64,000 nt of DNA from Paratrimastix pyriformis (lineage: Eukaryota; Preaxostyla; Paratrimastigidae): assembly GCA_027972325.1 (NCBI GenBank), contig JAPMOS010000030.1, positions 124,001 to 188,000 of the forward strand, written 5' to 3'. Below are positions 22,311-46,200 of the stretch, in pieces. A model generated the notes under the pieces. It saw only the letters and a program-made list of their open reading frames with translations, was not told where the DNA came from and searched no databases. The number at the start of each line of letters is the position of its first letter. Position 1 is the first letter of the stretch. The translations under genes and the position numbers were made by a program.

Positions 22311-23090
22311 ATACACCTATATATGTTTTCCTCCCCGAGATCCAGGATCTCGAAACGTGTCACTGGAGCCCCAGGCATCGCATCTTATGACTCCCGACCA
22401 GCCACTGTTATCTGGCCGCATCTCGTTTGCCTGCAGGTTACACCGCCTTCCTTTCTGGGAGGCACTTTCGGAAGAGGGAGGTTTCTCCTGTTGAGTGGCT
22501 CAGGTCGTCCGGTACTCCCACCACCCCGCAGAAAGCGCCCAGTTCGATGGGGTGGGGGATCATCTCACGCTAGTCCATTTGCGCCACAGGAGAGGTGGCC
22601 GATCGGAAGAGAAATAAAACAGTCAGCGGGGGATCGCTGCCAATGGTGGGAACAGCCCCCAAAGCCGGGGCGATGGAGATCAGAGAGAACAGGGGGACAA
22701 AACCGGGGGGCCCACAGAAACGAAAGAAGAAGAACAAATACGACAAAACGCCCGGGGGGGAGGATGGAGCCCAGAATGAAAGGAGGGCGGGTTGAGGAGA
22801 AACAGAGCGAAGATTATTACATGAGGGCCAACCGCTCGGCCATGGGAAGACGATGCGACTGTGTGTGTGTGTGTGTGTGTGGGTGTGTGTGTGTGTGTGG
22901 GGGTATGTTGATGAAGATTGCATGGGCCGGATGAGACGGGCCGGATGAGACGGGCAGGGTGACACACGGGCAGGAGAGACAGGCGGGGACATGGGGTACA
23001 GGTGACCAGAGGGAGCGGGACATGGGGTACAGGTGGCCAGGGACGAAACGTGTGACAGGCCAAACGTGGGACAGGAGGGGAGGTACGGAC
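22311..23090. other. mostly non-coding stretch with minisatellites
   Basis: Contains (GT)n near 22861-22900 and repeated GGCCGGATGAGACG and GACATGGGGTACAGGTG units near 22921-23040. A possible final exon of the CCDC81-like gene sits near 22560-22640 on the - strand, behind an acceptor, but it is not secure. Confidence 0.4.
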
Positions 23091-31742
<8,652 letters not shown>

Positions 31743-31810
31743 TTCAAACGGAACGGTTACGTGACTAATACCCGGGGTTGTATCTGGCTGTCAAAAAACA
31801 GAGAAGCTTC

Positions 31811-31851
31811 GGCAATTGCCCATCGTCCCCGGGCCAACACGTTTTTCCCCC
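31811..31851 (+). repeat. dispersed repeat family B, copy 2 (short)
   Basis: Core GGCAATTGCCCATCGTCCCC followed by GGGCCAACACGTTTTTCCCC. Confidence 0.85.
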
Positions 31852-31930
31852 TAAAAAGCTGTTCGTCCCGGTTTGTCGCGAAAGATACTCCTTGGTGCCG
31901 GCTTCCTTTCGTGGTCTTCTCCGACGGATG

Positions 31931-32026
31931 ATCCTCTTCTCTTCCCTCTCTTTCTTTCGTCCTTCCCCTTCATCGTTCTTCTCCGGCAATTGCCCCATCA
32001 TCCCCGGGCCAACACGTTTTTCCCCC
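31931..32026 (+). repeat. dispersed repeat family B, copy 3
   Basis: Longer copy with a pyrimidine-rich lead (CTCTTCTCTTCCCTCTCTTT), TTCATCGTTCTTCTCCGGCA, then the shared GGGCCAACACGTTTTTCCCC end. Confidence 0.85.
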
Positions 32027-32489
32027 AAAATGATCTCCCGCGACCTGCGAACAAGAACACCGATGATTGTCATTCTCACCGACCTTGACAGCTCAGAGGC
32101 TTCGCAGGGGAGTCCAAACACCAGCAGCGTTGAAGGAAGACGCCTTTGCATCATTATACATGAACGGCCACTCCCTGTTCCGGGGTCGTCCGAAGGTTTT
32201 TGGTCAGCATGCAGCCGACCCTGGCGGTCCGCGAGTCAGTGCCATTCTCCCAAGTCACAAGCACTGGAGACGTCTGTGTCCCGGGAAGCCTGGCCGCCCT
32301 CCGCCCTCCCCGCGCCCTCTACTGGCCCTCCGTGGGGACTTTTTTTGCGCAACAATCCCCCGTCCGGCTGCTGTTCCCGATCGTCTCGGGATTCGAGAGA
32401 GTGCCCGTTGAACAAGGAGGCCCGCTCCATCATCGAGAGACACTGTGTATTTGCGAGGTGGCCGTCCGCGCGGAGCGCCGATGATCCTT

Positions 32490-32588
32490 CCCCAAATCGT
32501 TCTCCTCTTTTACTTCTTCCTTCATCTCCGTCTTCCTTCATCTCCGTCGATTGCCCCATCGTCCCCGGGCCAACACGTTTTTCCCCTT
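32490..32588 (+). repeat. dispersed repeat family B, copy 4
   Basis: Same end (GGGCCAACACGTTTTTCCCC) and a pyrimidine-rich lead; the middle is more diverged (CTTCATCTCCGT repeated). Confidence 0.8.
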
Positions 32589-32810
32589 AAACCCAACCCA
32601 GCACCCGAAATTACTGGGCAGGTTGCCTTGACTCCAGGATTCTTCGTCTTTCAAGTATGTGATCCTTGCGTACGTGGCTCCCAGCCTAATATAACAAAAT
32701 GGGCAATACGAGGGAAACCTTCCTGGCGAAAAGGCAGGTCGACTTTGTTGATCGAAAGGGGGCTTCGACCAGTGCTACGTCGGCTATCAGCTGAGGGCGG
32801 CCTCGGCTCA

Positions 32811-35800
32811 ATGGATCCCGCACGCATCGATCTAGAGTCAGAGGGCGCCCTAGATTTTGATGAAGAAACAACGGACTTGGTGGCAGCTCCTCACCTGGAA
32901 TCCGATGACGAAAACGATCCCGCTTTAGTCATCGAATCCCAGGAATCACAAGAACGATCCTCGTCATCTCAAGAGCAGACGCCTTTTGATGAAGTGGTGC
33001 TTTCTCAACAGTATCTTCCGTTCGGGGCGAGACCGACCCAGCCCGATCCTCATCGTCTTGCCCCTCCTCCTCCTCCTCCTCCCCCAGAATTTCCTCAGGC
33101 CTCTCCTCTCGATATGGCTCTCGCCCAGCAACAATTGCCACCTGCTACTCGTTTACCTCCAATTGGCGGACCTGCCGCTCATCACATTTCTGCCCTCGAT
33201 CAGCATCTCCAACAGCACTTCGACGAGACTGACTTTGACTTCTCGCAGAACTCGAATTCTTCTGCCACAACCGCCGCCACAACCACCACGGCAAACCATC
33301 GGGCTCCTGCCCCAGCAGCATCCACTTCGCGCCGTATGGCTCACCCCGCGGTGGCAGCCACCCATCAGTACGCCGTCATGAGCTCCCCTTCCCACCGCGC
33401 CCTGCAGCAAATCAAACACGGCGGGTCTCTTCCGGCGCCAGGACCTGGTATGCTTCTCCCCGGTCAACTTGCCCCATCCCCCGCCAACCGGCCCATCCAA
33501 CCCGACATGGAACAGGCGGCCGGCTCCAACACCATTATGCCTCCTCCGCCAGTGCCGGTGCCCGCCCCGGCACCAATCGCGAGCGGCCCGGCCCTCCCGG
33601 GAATGCTGGTGCTGGCCGGGATCGGTCAGGTCACCTGCCAGCACTCGTGCGAAGAGGACCCCGAGGAGGATACATTCCCCGAGGGCTGGGAGTCCTGGGA
33701 GAACGTGGGCGGGTCGCCCCAGGTGCGCAACATTGACGCGGCCGACTTCGGCAACGCCCTGCTGTGCGCCGATTATGTGAATATGATCTTCTGCCACCTG
33801 CTCAGGCGTGAGGTCTTCCTCCCCTTCCCCCCTTCCTTCCCCTCCCTCCCCTTCCCTCCCCTCCCTCCGCGGCACTTCGTTTCAGCCTTTGTGTCAACTG
33901 CGTGTGGACTGTGGACGCGTCTCGATCCTTCTCATCTCAAACCCACCCATCAAAACCGCCCACCACCGCACACCCACCCACCCACAGTCCCTCCCATTGT
34001 CTCATTCCTTATGACCCATTCCCCCCCCTCCCCCCCCACCCACACACACACACACACCCACCCACACACACACCCAGCAAGCACCGGCCTCGCCCGACTA
34101 TCTGACGACCATCCAGCACGACCTGAACTCACATGGGCCATTCTGATGGACTGGCTGGTGGATGTCGTCCTCCCTGAGACCCCCTAATCCCCCCCACCCC
34201 ACCCTCAGCATCCCTCAGCCTCCCCACCCCATGGCATGCCCTCTCACCCGAGACCCTCAACCTGGCCGGTCGGTATCACCCCCGGATCAGCCACACCACC
34301 ACTCGGGGCACCTCCTTCCCCACACTCGTCCCCGCCCCCCCCGCGCCTCACAAGTCATCATCACGTCCACCCACCGCCGCCCACGACCCACTCCTCGGCC
34401 CCGACACCACGCCGCCTCTCGCGTCGTCTTTCATCATCACCACTGGCATCGTCATCGTCCACGTCAGCACCCTCAGCCTCACCTCAATCATCATCGTCAC
34501 AGCATCATCCGTTTAGGCACTCACCCCCCCCCCCCCCACACACACACACACACACTTTACTCGACACACACACACACACACCCAGTGAGCTACGTGGACC
34601 GGTTCCTGACCTCGGTGCCCGTGATCCGATCCAAACTGCAGCTGCTGGGCATCGGTGCGGTCCTGGTGGCCTGCAAGTTCGAGGAGATTACGACCCCGGG
34701 CCTCGAGGAGTTCGTCTACATCTGCGATAATTCGTATACCAAGGAGGAGGTCCGTGGTGTCAACTTGCTCTGATATGCCATGTGCTGACTGATGATGATG
34801 ATTGGATGATGATTGGATGACTATTGGATGATGATTGGATGATGATTGGATGACGATTGGATGTTGATTGGATGATGATGATGATTGGATGTTGATTGGA
34901 TGTTGATTGGATGATGATTGGATGATGATTGGATGACGATTGGATGTTGATTGGATGATGATTGGATGATGATTGGATGACGATTGGATGTTGATTGGAT
35001 GATGATGATGCCTGGGTGCCTGTTATTTGGCTGCTGGGATGGGATTCCCAAGGAGGAGGTCCGCGAGGGGTGTGTCAACTTGCCCTCGTCTGCCCTGTCC
35101 TGTCCTGTGGCTGTGGTGATAACTCGTACACCAAGGAGGTCCGCGGGGTGTGTCAACTTGCCCTTGTCTGTCCTGTCCTGTCCTGTGGCTGCTGCGATCC
35201 TGTCCTGTGGCTGCTGTGATCCTGTTCTGTGGCTGTTGTGATCCTGTCCTGTGGCTGCTGCGATCCTGTCCTGTGGCTGTTGTGATCCCCATCCGCGGTG
35301 TGTTTGAATTTGCCCTTGTCTGCTCTGTCCTGTCCTGTGGCTGCTGTGATAATTCGTACACCACCAAGGAGGAGGTCCGCGGTGCGTGTGTCAATTTGCT
35401 CTCATGGGCTCGGGCTGCCTGTTATAAATGGCTGCTGCTGGGATGGGATTATGCGCCAGGGAGGAGCTCCGCGGTGCGTGTGTCAACTTGCTTCTGAGAT
35501 GTCATGTGTTCAGGCTGCCGGGTTGCCATCCGACTCGTGGCGCTCCTCACCCTTGCTGCCCCTCACCTCGGCTGCCCCCTTTCCTCACCAGATCCTCTCC
35601 ATGGAACGGTACCTGCTCAACGGGCTGCGGTTCGACCTCTCCACGGTCACCCCGCGCAACTTCCTGAAGCGCTTCCTCAAGGCCGCAAGCGCCGATTCGC
35701 GGGTGGCCTTCCTTGCCTATGTCCGTCCCTCGTGTGTCGGCATCTGATGATGGTGTGGGTGGCCTTCCTCGCCTCTGCCCGTCCTTGTGTGCCATATGAT

Positions 35801-36827
35801 GATGGTGTGGGTGGCCTTCCTCGCCTCTGCCCGTCATTGTGTGCCATATGATGATGGTGTGGGTGGCCTTCCTTGCCTATGTCCGTCCCTAGTGTGTCAT
35901 CATATGATGCTCTGCATCCCGGGGAGACAGGAAGGATTCGCGTGCCAAATTGATTTTGGCATCTCGTTCTCTCCCTTTCGGAACTGACGCATTCCGGTAC
36001 TGACCCATTGCGCAGTTCCTGGCCGAGATCACGCTCCCTATCCACCCCTTCATCACGCACCACCACACACACACACCGATACATTCGCCTGACACATTCG
36101 CCTGACACATTCGCCTGACACATTCGCCTGACACATTCGCCTGACACATTCGCCTGACACATTCGCCTGACACATTCGCCTGACACATTCGCCTGACACA
36201 TTGCGCAGTTTCTGGCCGAGATCACGCTGCAGTACATTGAGTGTCTCATCCACCCCTTCATCACACACACAGACACTTCTTTCCTTCTGTACTGCAGTAC
36301 ATTGTCAAGTCCCCCTTCGTCACGCGCACACACGCCGACACATTCTTCTAACTGCGCAGTTCCTGGCCGAGATCACGTTGCAGTACATTAAGTTTCTCAA
36401 GTCCCCCTTCGTCACGCGCACACACACCGCCACATTCATATGCGCGCAGTTCCTGGCCGAGATCACGCTGCAGTACATTGAGTTTCTCAAGTACCCGCCC
36501 TCGGTCATCGCCGCCTCTGCCGTCGTCCTGGCCCTGTACACCATGCACTGGACCGTCTGGGTCCGTCTCCATCACCCCCTCCCATGCATTGGACCGTCTC
36601 CCATGCACTGGACCGTCTCCATCACCCTCCCATGCACTGGACCGTCTCCATCACCCTCCCATGCACTGGACCGTCTCCGTCACCACCGCTTTACCTCGGG
36701 TGTACACCATGCACTGGACCGTCTGGACCCGTCTCCATCACCCCTCCCACTCTCCACCCCATCTCCCTCATTGCCTCTCTCCGACCATGGAGTGCTACTT
36801 TGCTCATCATCATCATCACCATCATCG

Positions 36828-36888
<61 letters not shown>

Positions 36889-36971
36889 ATCATCATCATC
36901 CAATCATCATCATCCAATCATCATCATCCAATCATCATCATCCAATCATCATCATCCAATCATCATCATCC

Positions 36972-37013
<42 letters not shown>

Positions 37014-38238
37014 ATCATCATCATCATCATCATCCAATCATCGGCATCATCCAATCATCGGCATCATCCAAGCATCGGCATCATCCAAGCATCGGCATCA
37101 TCATCATCAATCATCATCATCATCCAGTCATCATCATCCATTCATCATCCATCAGTCATCATCCATCAGTCATCATCCATCAGTCATCATCCATCAGTCA
37201 TCATCCATCAGTCATCATCCATCAGTCATCATCCATCAGTCATCATCCATCAGTCATCATTCAGTCATCCCAGATTTGTTGTCTCCACCTTGCACCACCG
37301 CACCTTGTTCCTACAGCCCCACTCATCGTCTCCAATCTCCCTCTGGCATAGACCCCCACCATGGAACGCTACTTTGCGCACACCCTGGACGAGCTGCGGC
37401 CCTGCATTGCCGAGCTGCACCGGGCCTACCTGACCCTGGCACAGACCAACCTCCAGGCTATATCCACAAAGTATTCCAGGGTCCGCCCGCATGCACGGTG
37501 TGCTAGTGTCTCTGTCTTTGCGTCTGTTTGTGTTGTCTGATTGCCATCTCCACAGAGTATTCCAGGGTCCGCCCTCATGCCCAGTGTGTTCGTGTCGTGG
37601 TACTGTCTTGATTGCCCGTATCAGCCACGGCGTCTGTGTGTGTGTCGAGTAATTCCAGGGTCCGCCATCAGGCATTGGCCTTTAACCGTGTCTCGGTGTC
37701 GTGTCTGTTCGCCTCTCCGATTGCCCCAGATCCACAAAAGACGGCGTCATTCTGCGTCCGTTTGTGTCCTTCTGCGTCCGTCTGTGTCATTCTGCTTCTG
37801 GTTGTGTCATTCTGCCTCTGGTTGTGTCATTCTGCTTCTGGTTGTGTCATTCTGCGTCCGTTTGTGTCTCTGTGTGTCATTCTGTGTGTCAATCTGCATC
37901 CGTTTCTGTCTCGGACCCACCATACTCCAGCATGCCTTGGTGGCTCGTTTCTGCATCTGTTTCACCCAGGATCCGGTCCATCAGACTCGCTGTTTCTGTC
38001 TCCGTGCTGTCTGTCTTGATTCTTCGCCATATTCCCGGGCCCGTCATGCTTGATGATGTCCGGTTGTCTCCGGTTGCCCCCCTGGGCACGCCACCCTGTC
38101 GGGGTCCTCCGGTCTGGCTCACCCACCCCCACCCACCCGCTCTCTCCTGCTCCTCGCCTCCTCCGCTTCCAGGCTCGCTTCCTGCGGGTCTCGTCGATTG
38201 CGTGCCCGCTTTACCTGACCCCGCCCCTCGGCCCCTAG
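32811..38238 (+). CDS. mitotic (A/B-type) cyclin
   Basis: Exons: 32811-33812, about 34078-34160, about 34217-34268, 34586-34749, 35592-35702, 36450-36560, 37352-37480 and 38173-38238 (stop TAG). The long N-terminus (MDPARIDLESEG...) is acidic and Pro/Ala-rich. Cyclin box 1 is seen in ALLCADYVNMIFCHLLRRE, LTTIQHDL, AILMDWLVDVV, LSPETLNLA, SYVDRFLTSVPVIRSKLQLL and ACKFEEITTPGLEEFVYICD. Box 2 is ILSMERYLLNGLRFDLSTVT, FLKRFLKAASADSR, FLAEITLQYIEFLKYPPSV and TPTMERYFAHTLDEL. The last exon reads ARFLRVSSIACPLYLTPPLG. The product should activate a cyclin-dependent kinase. In the second exon the reading shifts between QHDLNSH and AILMDW; restoring the usual HMRAIL would need about 4 nt more, so this is a sequencing error or an inactive copy. 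Confidence 0.82.
34725..35500 (+). repeat. five copies of a cyclin exon end plus donor
   Basis: The real end of exon 4 (coding DNSYTKEE before GTCCG) is at 34725-34771. Copies of AAGGAGGAGGTCCG with flanking TGTCAACTTGC follow at about 35047, 35125, 35360 and 35462. Between them CTGTCCTGTGGCTGCTG units repeat. Most copies keep a usable GT. Confidence 0.8.
36010..36450 (+). repeat. three extra copies of a cyclin acceptor plus exon start
   Basis: The phrase GCAGTTCCTGGCCGAGATCA occurs at about 36012, 36205 (TTTCTGG variant) and 36355, before the real exon 6 at 36450. The third copy keeps some 50 bp of exon. A CACATTCGCCTGA 13-mer array lies at 36082-36205. Confidence 0.85.
36541..36745 (+). 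repeat. copies of the exon 6 end in the following intron
   Basis: The phrase CATGCACTGGACCGTCT recurs at about 36601, 36632, 36661 and 36711, with a CATGCATTGG variant at 36585, directly after the real exon end (36560). In the copy at 36711 the donor GTCCG has become GACCC. Confidence 0.85.
36806..37262. repeat. ATC arrays and ATCCATCAGTC units
   Basis: Pure ATC blocks, ATCATCATCCA units and eight CATCATCCATCAGT units in a cyclin intron. Confidence 0.95.
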
Positions 38239-38800
38239 CCCGGACCCTCCCCCTCCCCTCTGCCACTCCCAACTCCTTCCCCTTCCCATTTCACACCCAG
38301 GTCGACCCTAGACCTCCCCCCCTCCCCCCCTCCGACTGGTTGACCTGTACGATGTCATCATCGCTCGGCCTTTCACCGTGGTCCTTTCCACAATCTTTCT
38401 TCCCTCCTTTCATCCCCCTGTCCTTTTCCACTCAACCTTTTTCTCGTACGCTCTCCGCCCCCCTCGTCTATCGGTCTCTCATGTGCCCCTGTGTCTCGTC
38501 TCTGTCTCTCCTCGCCGCCTTCGGCTGATCTCGCGGTCATTTGACTCTGTTCCGCGCCTCATGATGTTGTCTTTCTCTGTTGAGGCTGTGGTTGGGTGGG
38601 TCTCTCGGTGTGTCATGGTCTCCATCATCACGTCCCGCGTCGCCGCCGGATTTTGTTAATTTTCTCTGTCCGATTTTCTCACGACGAAGTGGTTCGATGT
38701 GGTTGCTGTTTTGGGGGAGGAGGGAGGAGGGGGGGTGGCGGAGCAGAGCTCGCGCTGCGAGTCAGTTTATGGAACCCCGCGGCCTATAAGATTCTCCTTG
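38239..38800. other. gene-free stretch after the cyclin gene
   Basis: Pyrimidine-rich up to about 38650, then G-rich. No exon seen. Confidence 0.5.
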
Positions 38801-38804
38801 TTAT

Positions 38805-39029
38805 TTGTTCGTTTTGGTGGGCGAGGCGCACCACAAGGCCGAGCGGACCTTCAACCGCTCCTTCTGGCTGGCTCGCATTGCCGCCACGCTGGCCCGCTGG
38901 GGTGCGGCGCTCGAGGAGACCTGGGCCCAGGCCGCCACCGCCCACCACAAGAGCACGGGCCTGGCATGCTTCAACGTGGCTCTCGACCAGTACAAGATGG
39001 AGAGCGACCCCAACGCCAAGATGGGCTAA
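38805..39029 (+). CDS. C-terminal exon of an unrecognised protein
   Basis: An alpha-helical frame reads GEAHHKAERTFNRSFWLARI, then ATLARWGAALEETWAQAAT, and ends YKMESDPNAKMG at a TAA. No ATG is present, so it must be a terminal exon; the upstream exons were not identified. I do not recognise the family. It does not fit the cyclin, whose last exon is already accounted for at 38238. Confidence 0.4.
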   Translation: MFVLVGEAHHKAERTFNRSFWLARIAATLARWGAALEETWAQAATAHHKSTGLACFNVALDQYKMESDPNAKMG

Positions 39030-39089
39030 AACGGTGAGTGGGGTAAAATCCTTTCTTTTTGTCCCTTTTCTTGAAATGAATCCTCTTCT

Positions 39090-39199
39090 TTTCCTTTTGT
39101 ATCGTCTCCTCTTCCCTCTCTTTCTTTCTTCCCTCACCCCTTTCATCGTTCTTCTCCGGCAATTGCCCCATTGTCCCCGGGCCAACACGTTTTTCCCCC
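39090..39199 (+). repeat. dispersed repeat family B, copy 5
   Basis: Nearly identical to the copy at 31931-32026, with lead CTCTTCCCTCTCTTTCTTTC, TTCATCGTTCTTCTCCGGCA and the GGGCCAACACGTTTTTCCCC end. Confidence 0.9.
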
Positions 39200-39299
39200 G
39201 TTTTGGTCAGATCCAAATCGATGCGAAAAAGGCCAAAATCCGAGGTTGCAATAGTCCGATGCCTTCCGAGACGAGCTTCCGGATGGTCCGTGCGTCTCT

Positions 39300-42813
<3,514 letters not shown>

Positions 42814-43278
42814 TCAATCCCCCAGACGTGCTTTTCACCTCCCAATCCCTCATCACACCCCTCGCCCGTTCCGTCCTCGCCATGTAATCCCCCATCGCTT
42901 CGTAACATCTCGGGAAAAACCAACAGGAGAATAAAGAGTCGCGACTTCTCGAATCTCCGGCGCGGTGCATTGTGGCCGACATGATTTTGGAAGGAAAGGA
43001 CGAGTTCGGATGACGAACCATCACTCGTCAAACAGTTGGTGTCTTGCTACTGTGATTGTTGTCCCTCCGATCTTTCACTGAGGATCATCGCTCCCGCTAG
43101 GGAGCCGGCAGGAACCACGATGTGATCATGACATTCCTATGTTGGAGTCGGAGTGTTTACGCCATAATCAAGTCTGGTGGAAGTGCTGTGCGTTGAAGGA
43201 CGCAGAGAGAAAAATTGACAGAAGTAGGCTGCTTCCCGCGGGTCATATTTCCCATTCTTCCTTTGGCTCCAGCGTTGG
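42814..43278. promoter_or_regulatory. intergenic region upstream of AP-4 mu
   Basis: 465 bp between the stop of the P-loop gene and the AP-4 mu start. It must contain the terminator of the former and the promoter of the latter. No TATA box or other clear motif was recognised. Confidence 0.4.
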
Positions 43279-46200
43279 ATGTCTATCTCGCAGCTCTTTA
43301 TTTTGAGCCAGAAGGGCGACGCCATTGTGTCAAGGGATTGTCCGTATTTCGGTTCGATTTGGGACCAAGTTCGGGGACCCTTTTTTGAATAGATCGGGGT
43401 GATGTTCCACGCACTTCGTTGGATGTCTTTTTCCGCAAAATTATGAGCTCTCGTGGAGACCTTCCACCAATTTTTGTTTGTTTTCCTCCTTCGCCCCATT
43501 CTCTTTCACACAATCGCATCGATCTTTCCCGCCCTTTTTGTAGGCTGCTGATGGGGTCATTTTCGCCTATGTGAAGCGGGGTGGACTCTATGTCGTCACG
43601 ACCACACGTTTCAACGCCTCCCCGTTTTTCCTCATCGAGTTCCTGAGTCGCCTCATGCGCATTTGCAAGGACTTCTGCGGTGTCCTGACGGAGGAGTCCG
43701 TCCGGAAGAACTTTGTTCTGATTTACGAACTCCTCGATGAAATTCTTGTCTGTACTGACATGTCTCTCCTGGCTCACCTACCCCATCGCCACATGGCATC
43801 GTGTCGCGTCCTTCCTCTTTCGCTCCTCTGCAGGACTTTGGTTACGTTCAATCCACTTCCACTCAGCTGATCAAGCCGTTCATCCACAACGAGCCGGTTC
43901 TGATTGAGAGTCAATCGCCTGTCTTCGGTGCGGGCCTCGCCAATGTCGTCAAGTTCGCCTCGGGGACAAAGACCCAGCCCTCCACGGCTGCCAACAAGCC
44001 GGTTGTTTCGGATATGAACCGGAATGAGATCTACGTGGATCTCTTGGAGCGGATCAACTGTGTCTTTGGTCGCAATGTCTGCCTCACCCCATGTCATGTC
44101 TCACCAAATTATTATTATTATTTTTTTTTTCAGGGCGAGATTATCAACTCTGAGGTTGACGGATTCATTCAGATGAAGAGTTTCCTCGTGGGCAACCCCG
44201 AACTGAAGTTGGGCCTGAACGAGGATCTGGTGGTGGGCCGAGCCAACGTTACCCCGGGTTCCACCCCCTCGCTCGTGCTCGACGACTGCAACTTCCACGA
44301 GTGCGTCAAGCTGGAGGAGTTCGAGCGGGAGCGGGTGCTCTCGCTCAACCCGCCCATTGGCGAGTTCACCGTGATGAACTACCGCATTATGGAGTGTGAC
44401 GGCCGACCCCGGGATTTCCGGATCCCCTTCAGGGTGGTCGCCTTTGTGGACACGGTCAGCACACACAAGTTCGAGGTGCTTGTCAAGGTCCGCCAACCCC
44501 CAACCAAGACGGGGTGATGGAACGGAGGGAACGGATGGGTGGGGGTGGACCCGGGGCTTCATTTGACCAACACAATCTGCTGGCCCTCCATCCCATCGCC
44601 ATCGTTCACCTCTGCCTTACTGTGGGTCTGTGTGTATGCCCGTATGGGGGATGATGGCCGCAGGTGCGGGCCGAGATTCCCGCCGAGCGCTACGCGGGCA
44701 ACGTCTTTGTGCGCATCCCCGTCCCGCAGTGCTCCACTGGGTCTGCATTGGAAACACAGATATTCGATGAGACACAGAAATTATGGAATGCAACTTCTGT
44801 CATTCACCCCCGTCCCGCAGTGCTCCACCGGGTCTGCATAGGAAACACAACAACAGAAATTAGATGAAACACAGAAATGGAATGCGACTTCGTGCGCATC
44901 CCCGTCCCGCAGTGCTCCACTGGGTCTGAAATGGAATGCAACTTCGTGCGCATCCCCGTCCCGCAGTGCTCCACCGGGTCTGCATTGGAAACACAGACAT
45001 TATATGAAACACAGAAACACAGAAATTATATATGTAACACAGAAACACAGAAAATTCTATGAAACTCCCGTCTGCAGCAGAGGAAACACCGCACATTTTC
45101 TCAATTCCCGTTCATTTTTTTGACATCCATGACAAACACAGAAACACAGAAATTATATATGAAACACAGAAACACAGAAACACAGAAACACAGAAACACA
45201 GAAATTATATATGAAACACAGAAACACAGAAATTAGATGAAACACAGAAACACAGAAATTATATATGAAACACAGAAACACAGAAATTATATGAAACTCC
45301 CCGTCCCACCGTGCTCCACTGGGTCTGCATCGGAAACACAGCACATTCCCTCAATTCCCGTTCATTCCTTTGACATTCATGCCATGCGCTCTCCTCACCT
45401 TTGCCAATACCACCCCCACCATCACCAACACAGTGTCACTTGCGAGCTTGCCCCCACGGCCCAGGCCCAGACGACCGAGTACAAGTCGGCCGAGAAGGCC
45501 GTCACGTGGCTGATTAAGCGCTTCAACGGCTGCAACGAGTGGCAGCTGCTCATCCGGGTCCGCACCCCCGCCCCTGCCCCTGTGAATGTTTGTGGCTGTG
45601 ATGGGATGGGGGGATGGGGGATGTATGGGATGGACTGCACCGGGTTCGCTCCGCCCCTGCCTGTCCTTCGCCTCTCGTGGATGGATGGATGGATGGATGG
45701 ATGGATGGATGGATGGATGGATGGAGGGGTTGGGGGCCTGGGGAGGGACCTGGGGACGGGCCGACTGATTGTGGATCAAACGGACTGCCGGACTGACACC
45801 ACGTGCTTTGCACCCTCCTCGTACTCTGTTCTCGCTTCCGGCAGATCACCACCGACCAGGCCATCACGCCCTACGTCAGGCGACAGCTGGGCCCCGTCAG
45901 GTCCGTGGCAGTGCGGTGCCGGGCCCTCTCCCAGCTGCTGGTGTGAGGCTGGTGTGCGGGCTTTTGTTATGGGGTGCCCTCCCTCCCTCCACCCTCTTCC
46001 CACCCCCACCCCCACCCCCACCCACCCCAGGCGTCAGATCCCCATGTTCAACTGCAGCAACCCACTCATCATCCCCTCACCCAATACATCGTGGGCAGCA
46101 TGTCCTTTGAGATCCCCATGTTCAACTGCTCATCATCTCCTCATCGTCCCCCTCAATGCGTCCTTGACATCACAATACGTCCTTGATGACCTCACAATAC

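Larger units (their letters stand above)
31743..32810. other. divergent intergenic region with three family-B repeats
   Basis: Lies between the starts of the CCDC81-like (-) and cyclin (+) genes, so both promoters should be here. It holds three copies of dispersed repeat B. A + strand open frame at 32209-32484 starts MQPTLAVRESVPFSQVTS and contains SLAALRPPRALYWPSVGTFF. It looks protein-like but has no support from any family I know; it may be one exon of an unlisted small gene. Confidence 0.5.

Noticed and set aside
36201-37506. A 340-410 codon frame across the cyclin intron
   Set aside because: It runs through exon echoes and ATC arrays. Only 36450-36560 and 37352-37480 fit the cyclin fold.
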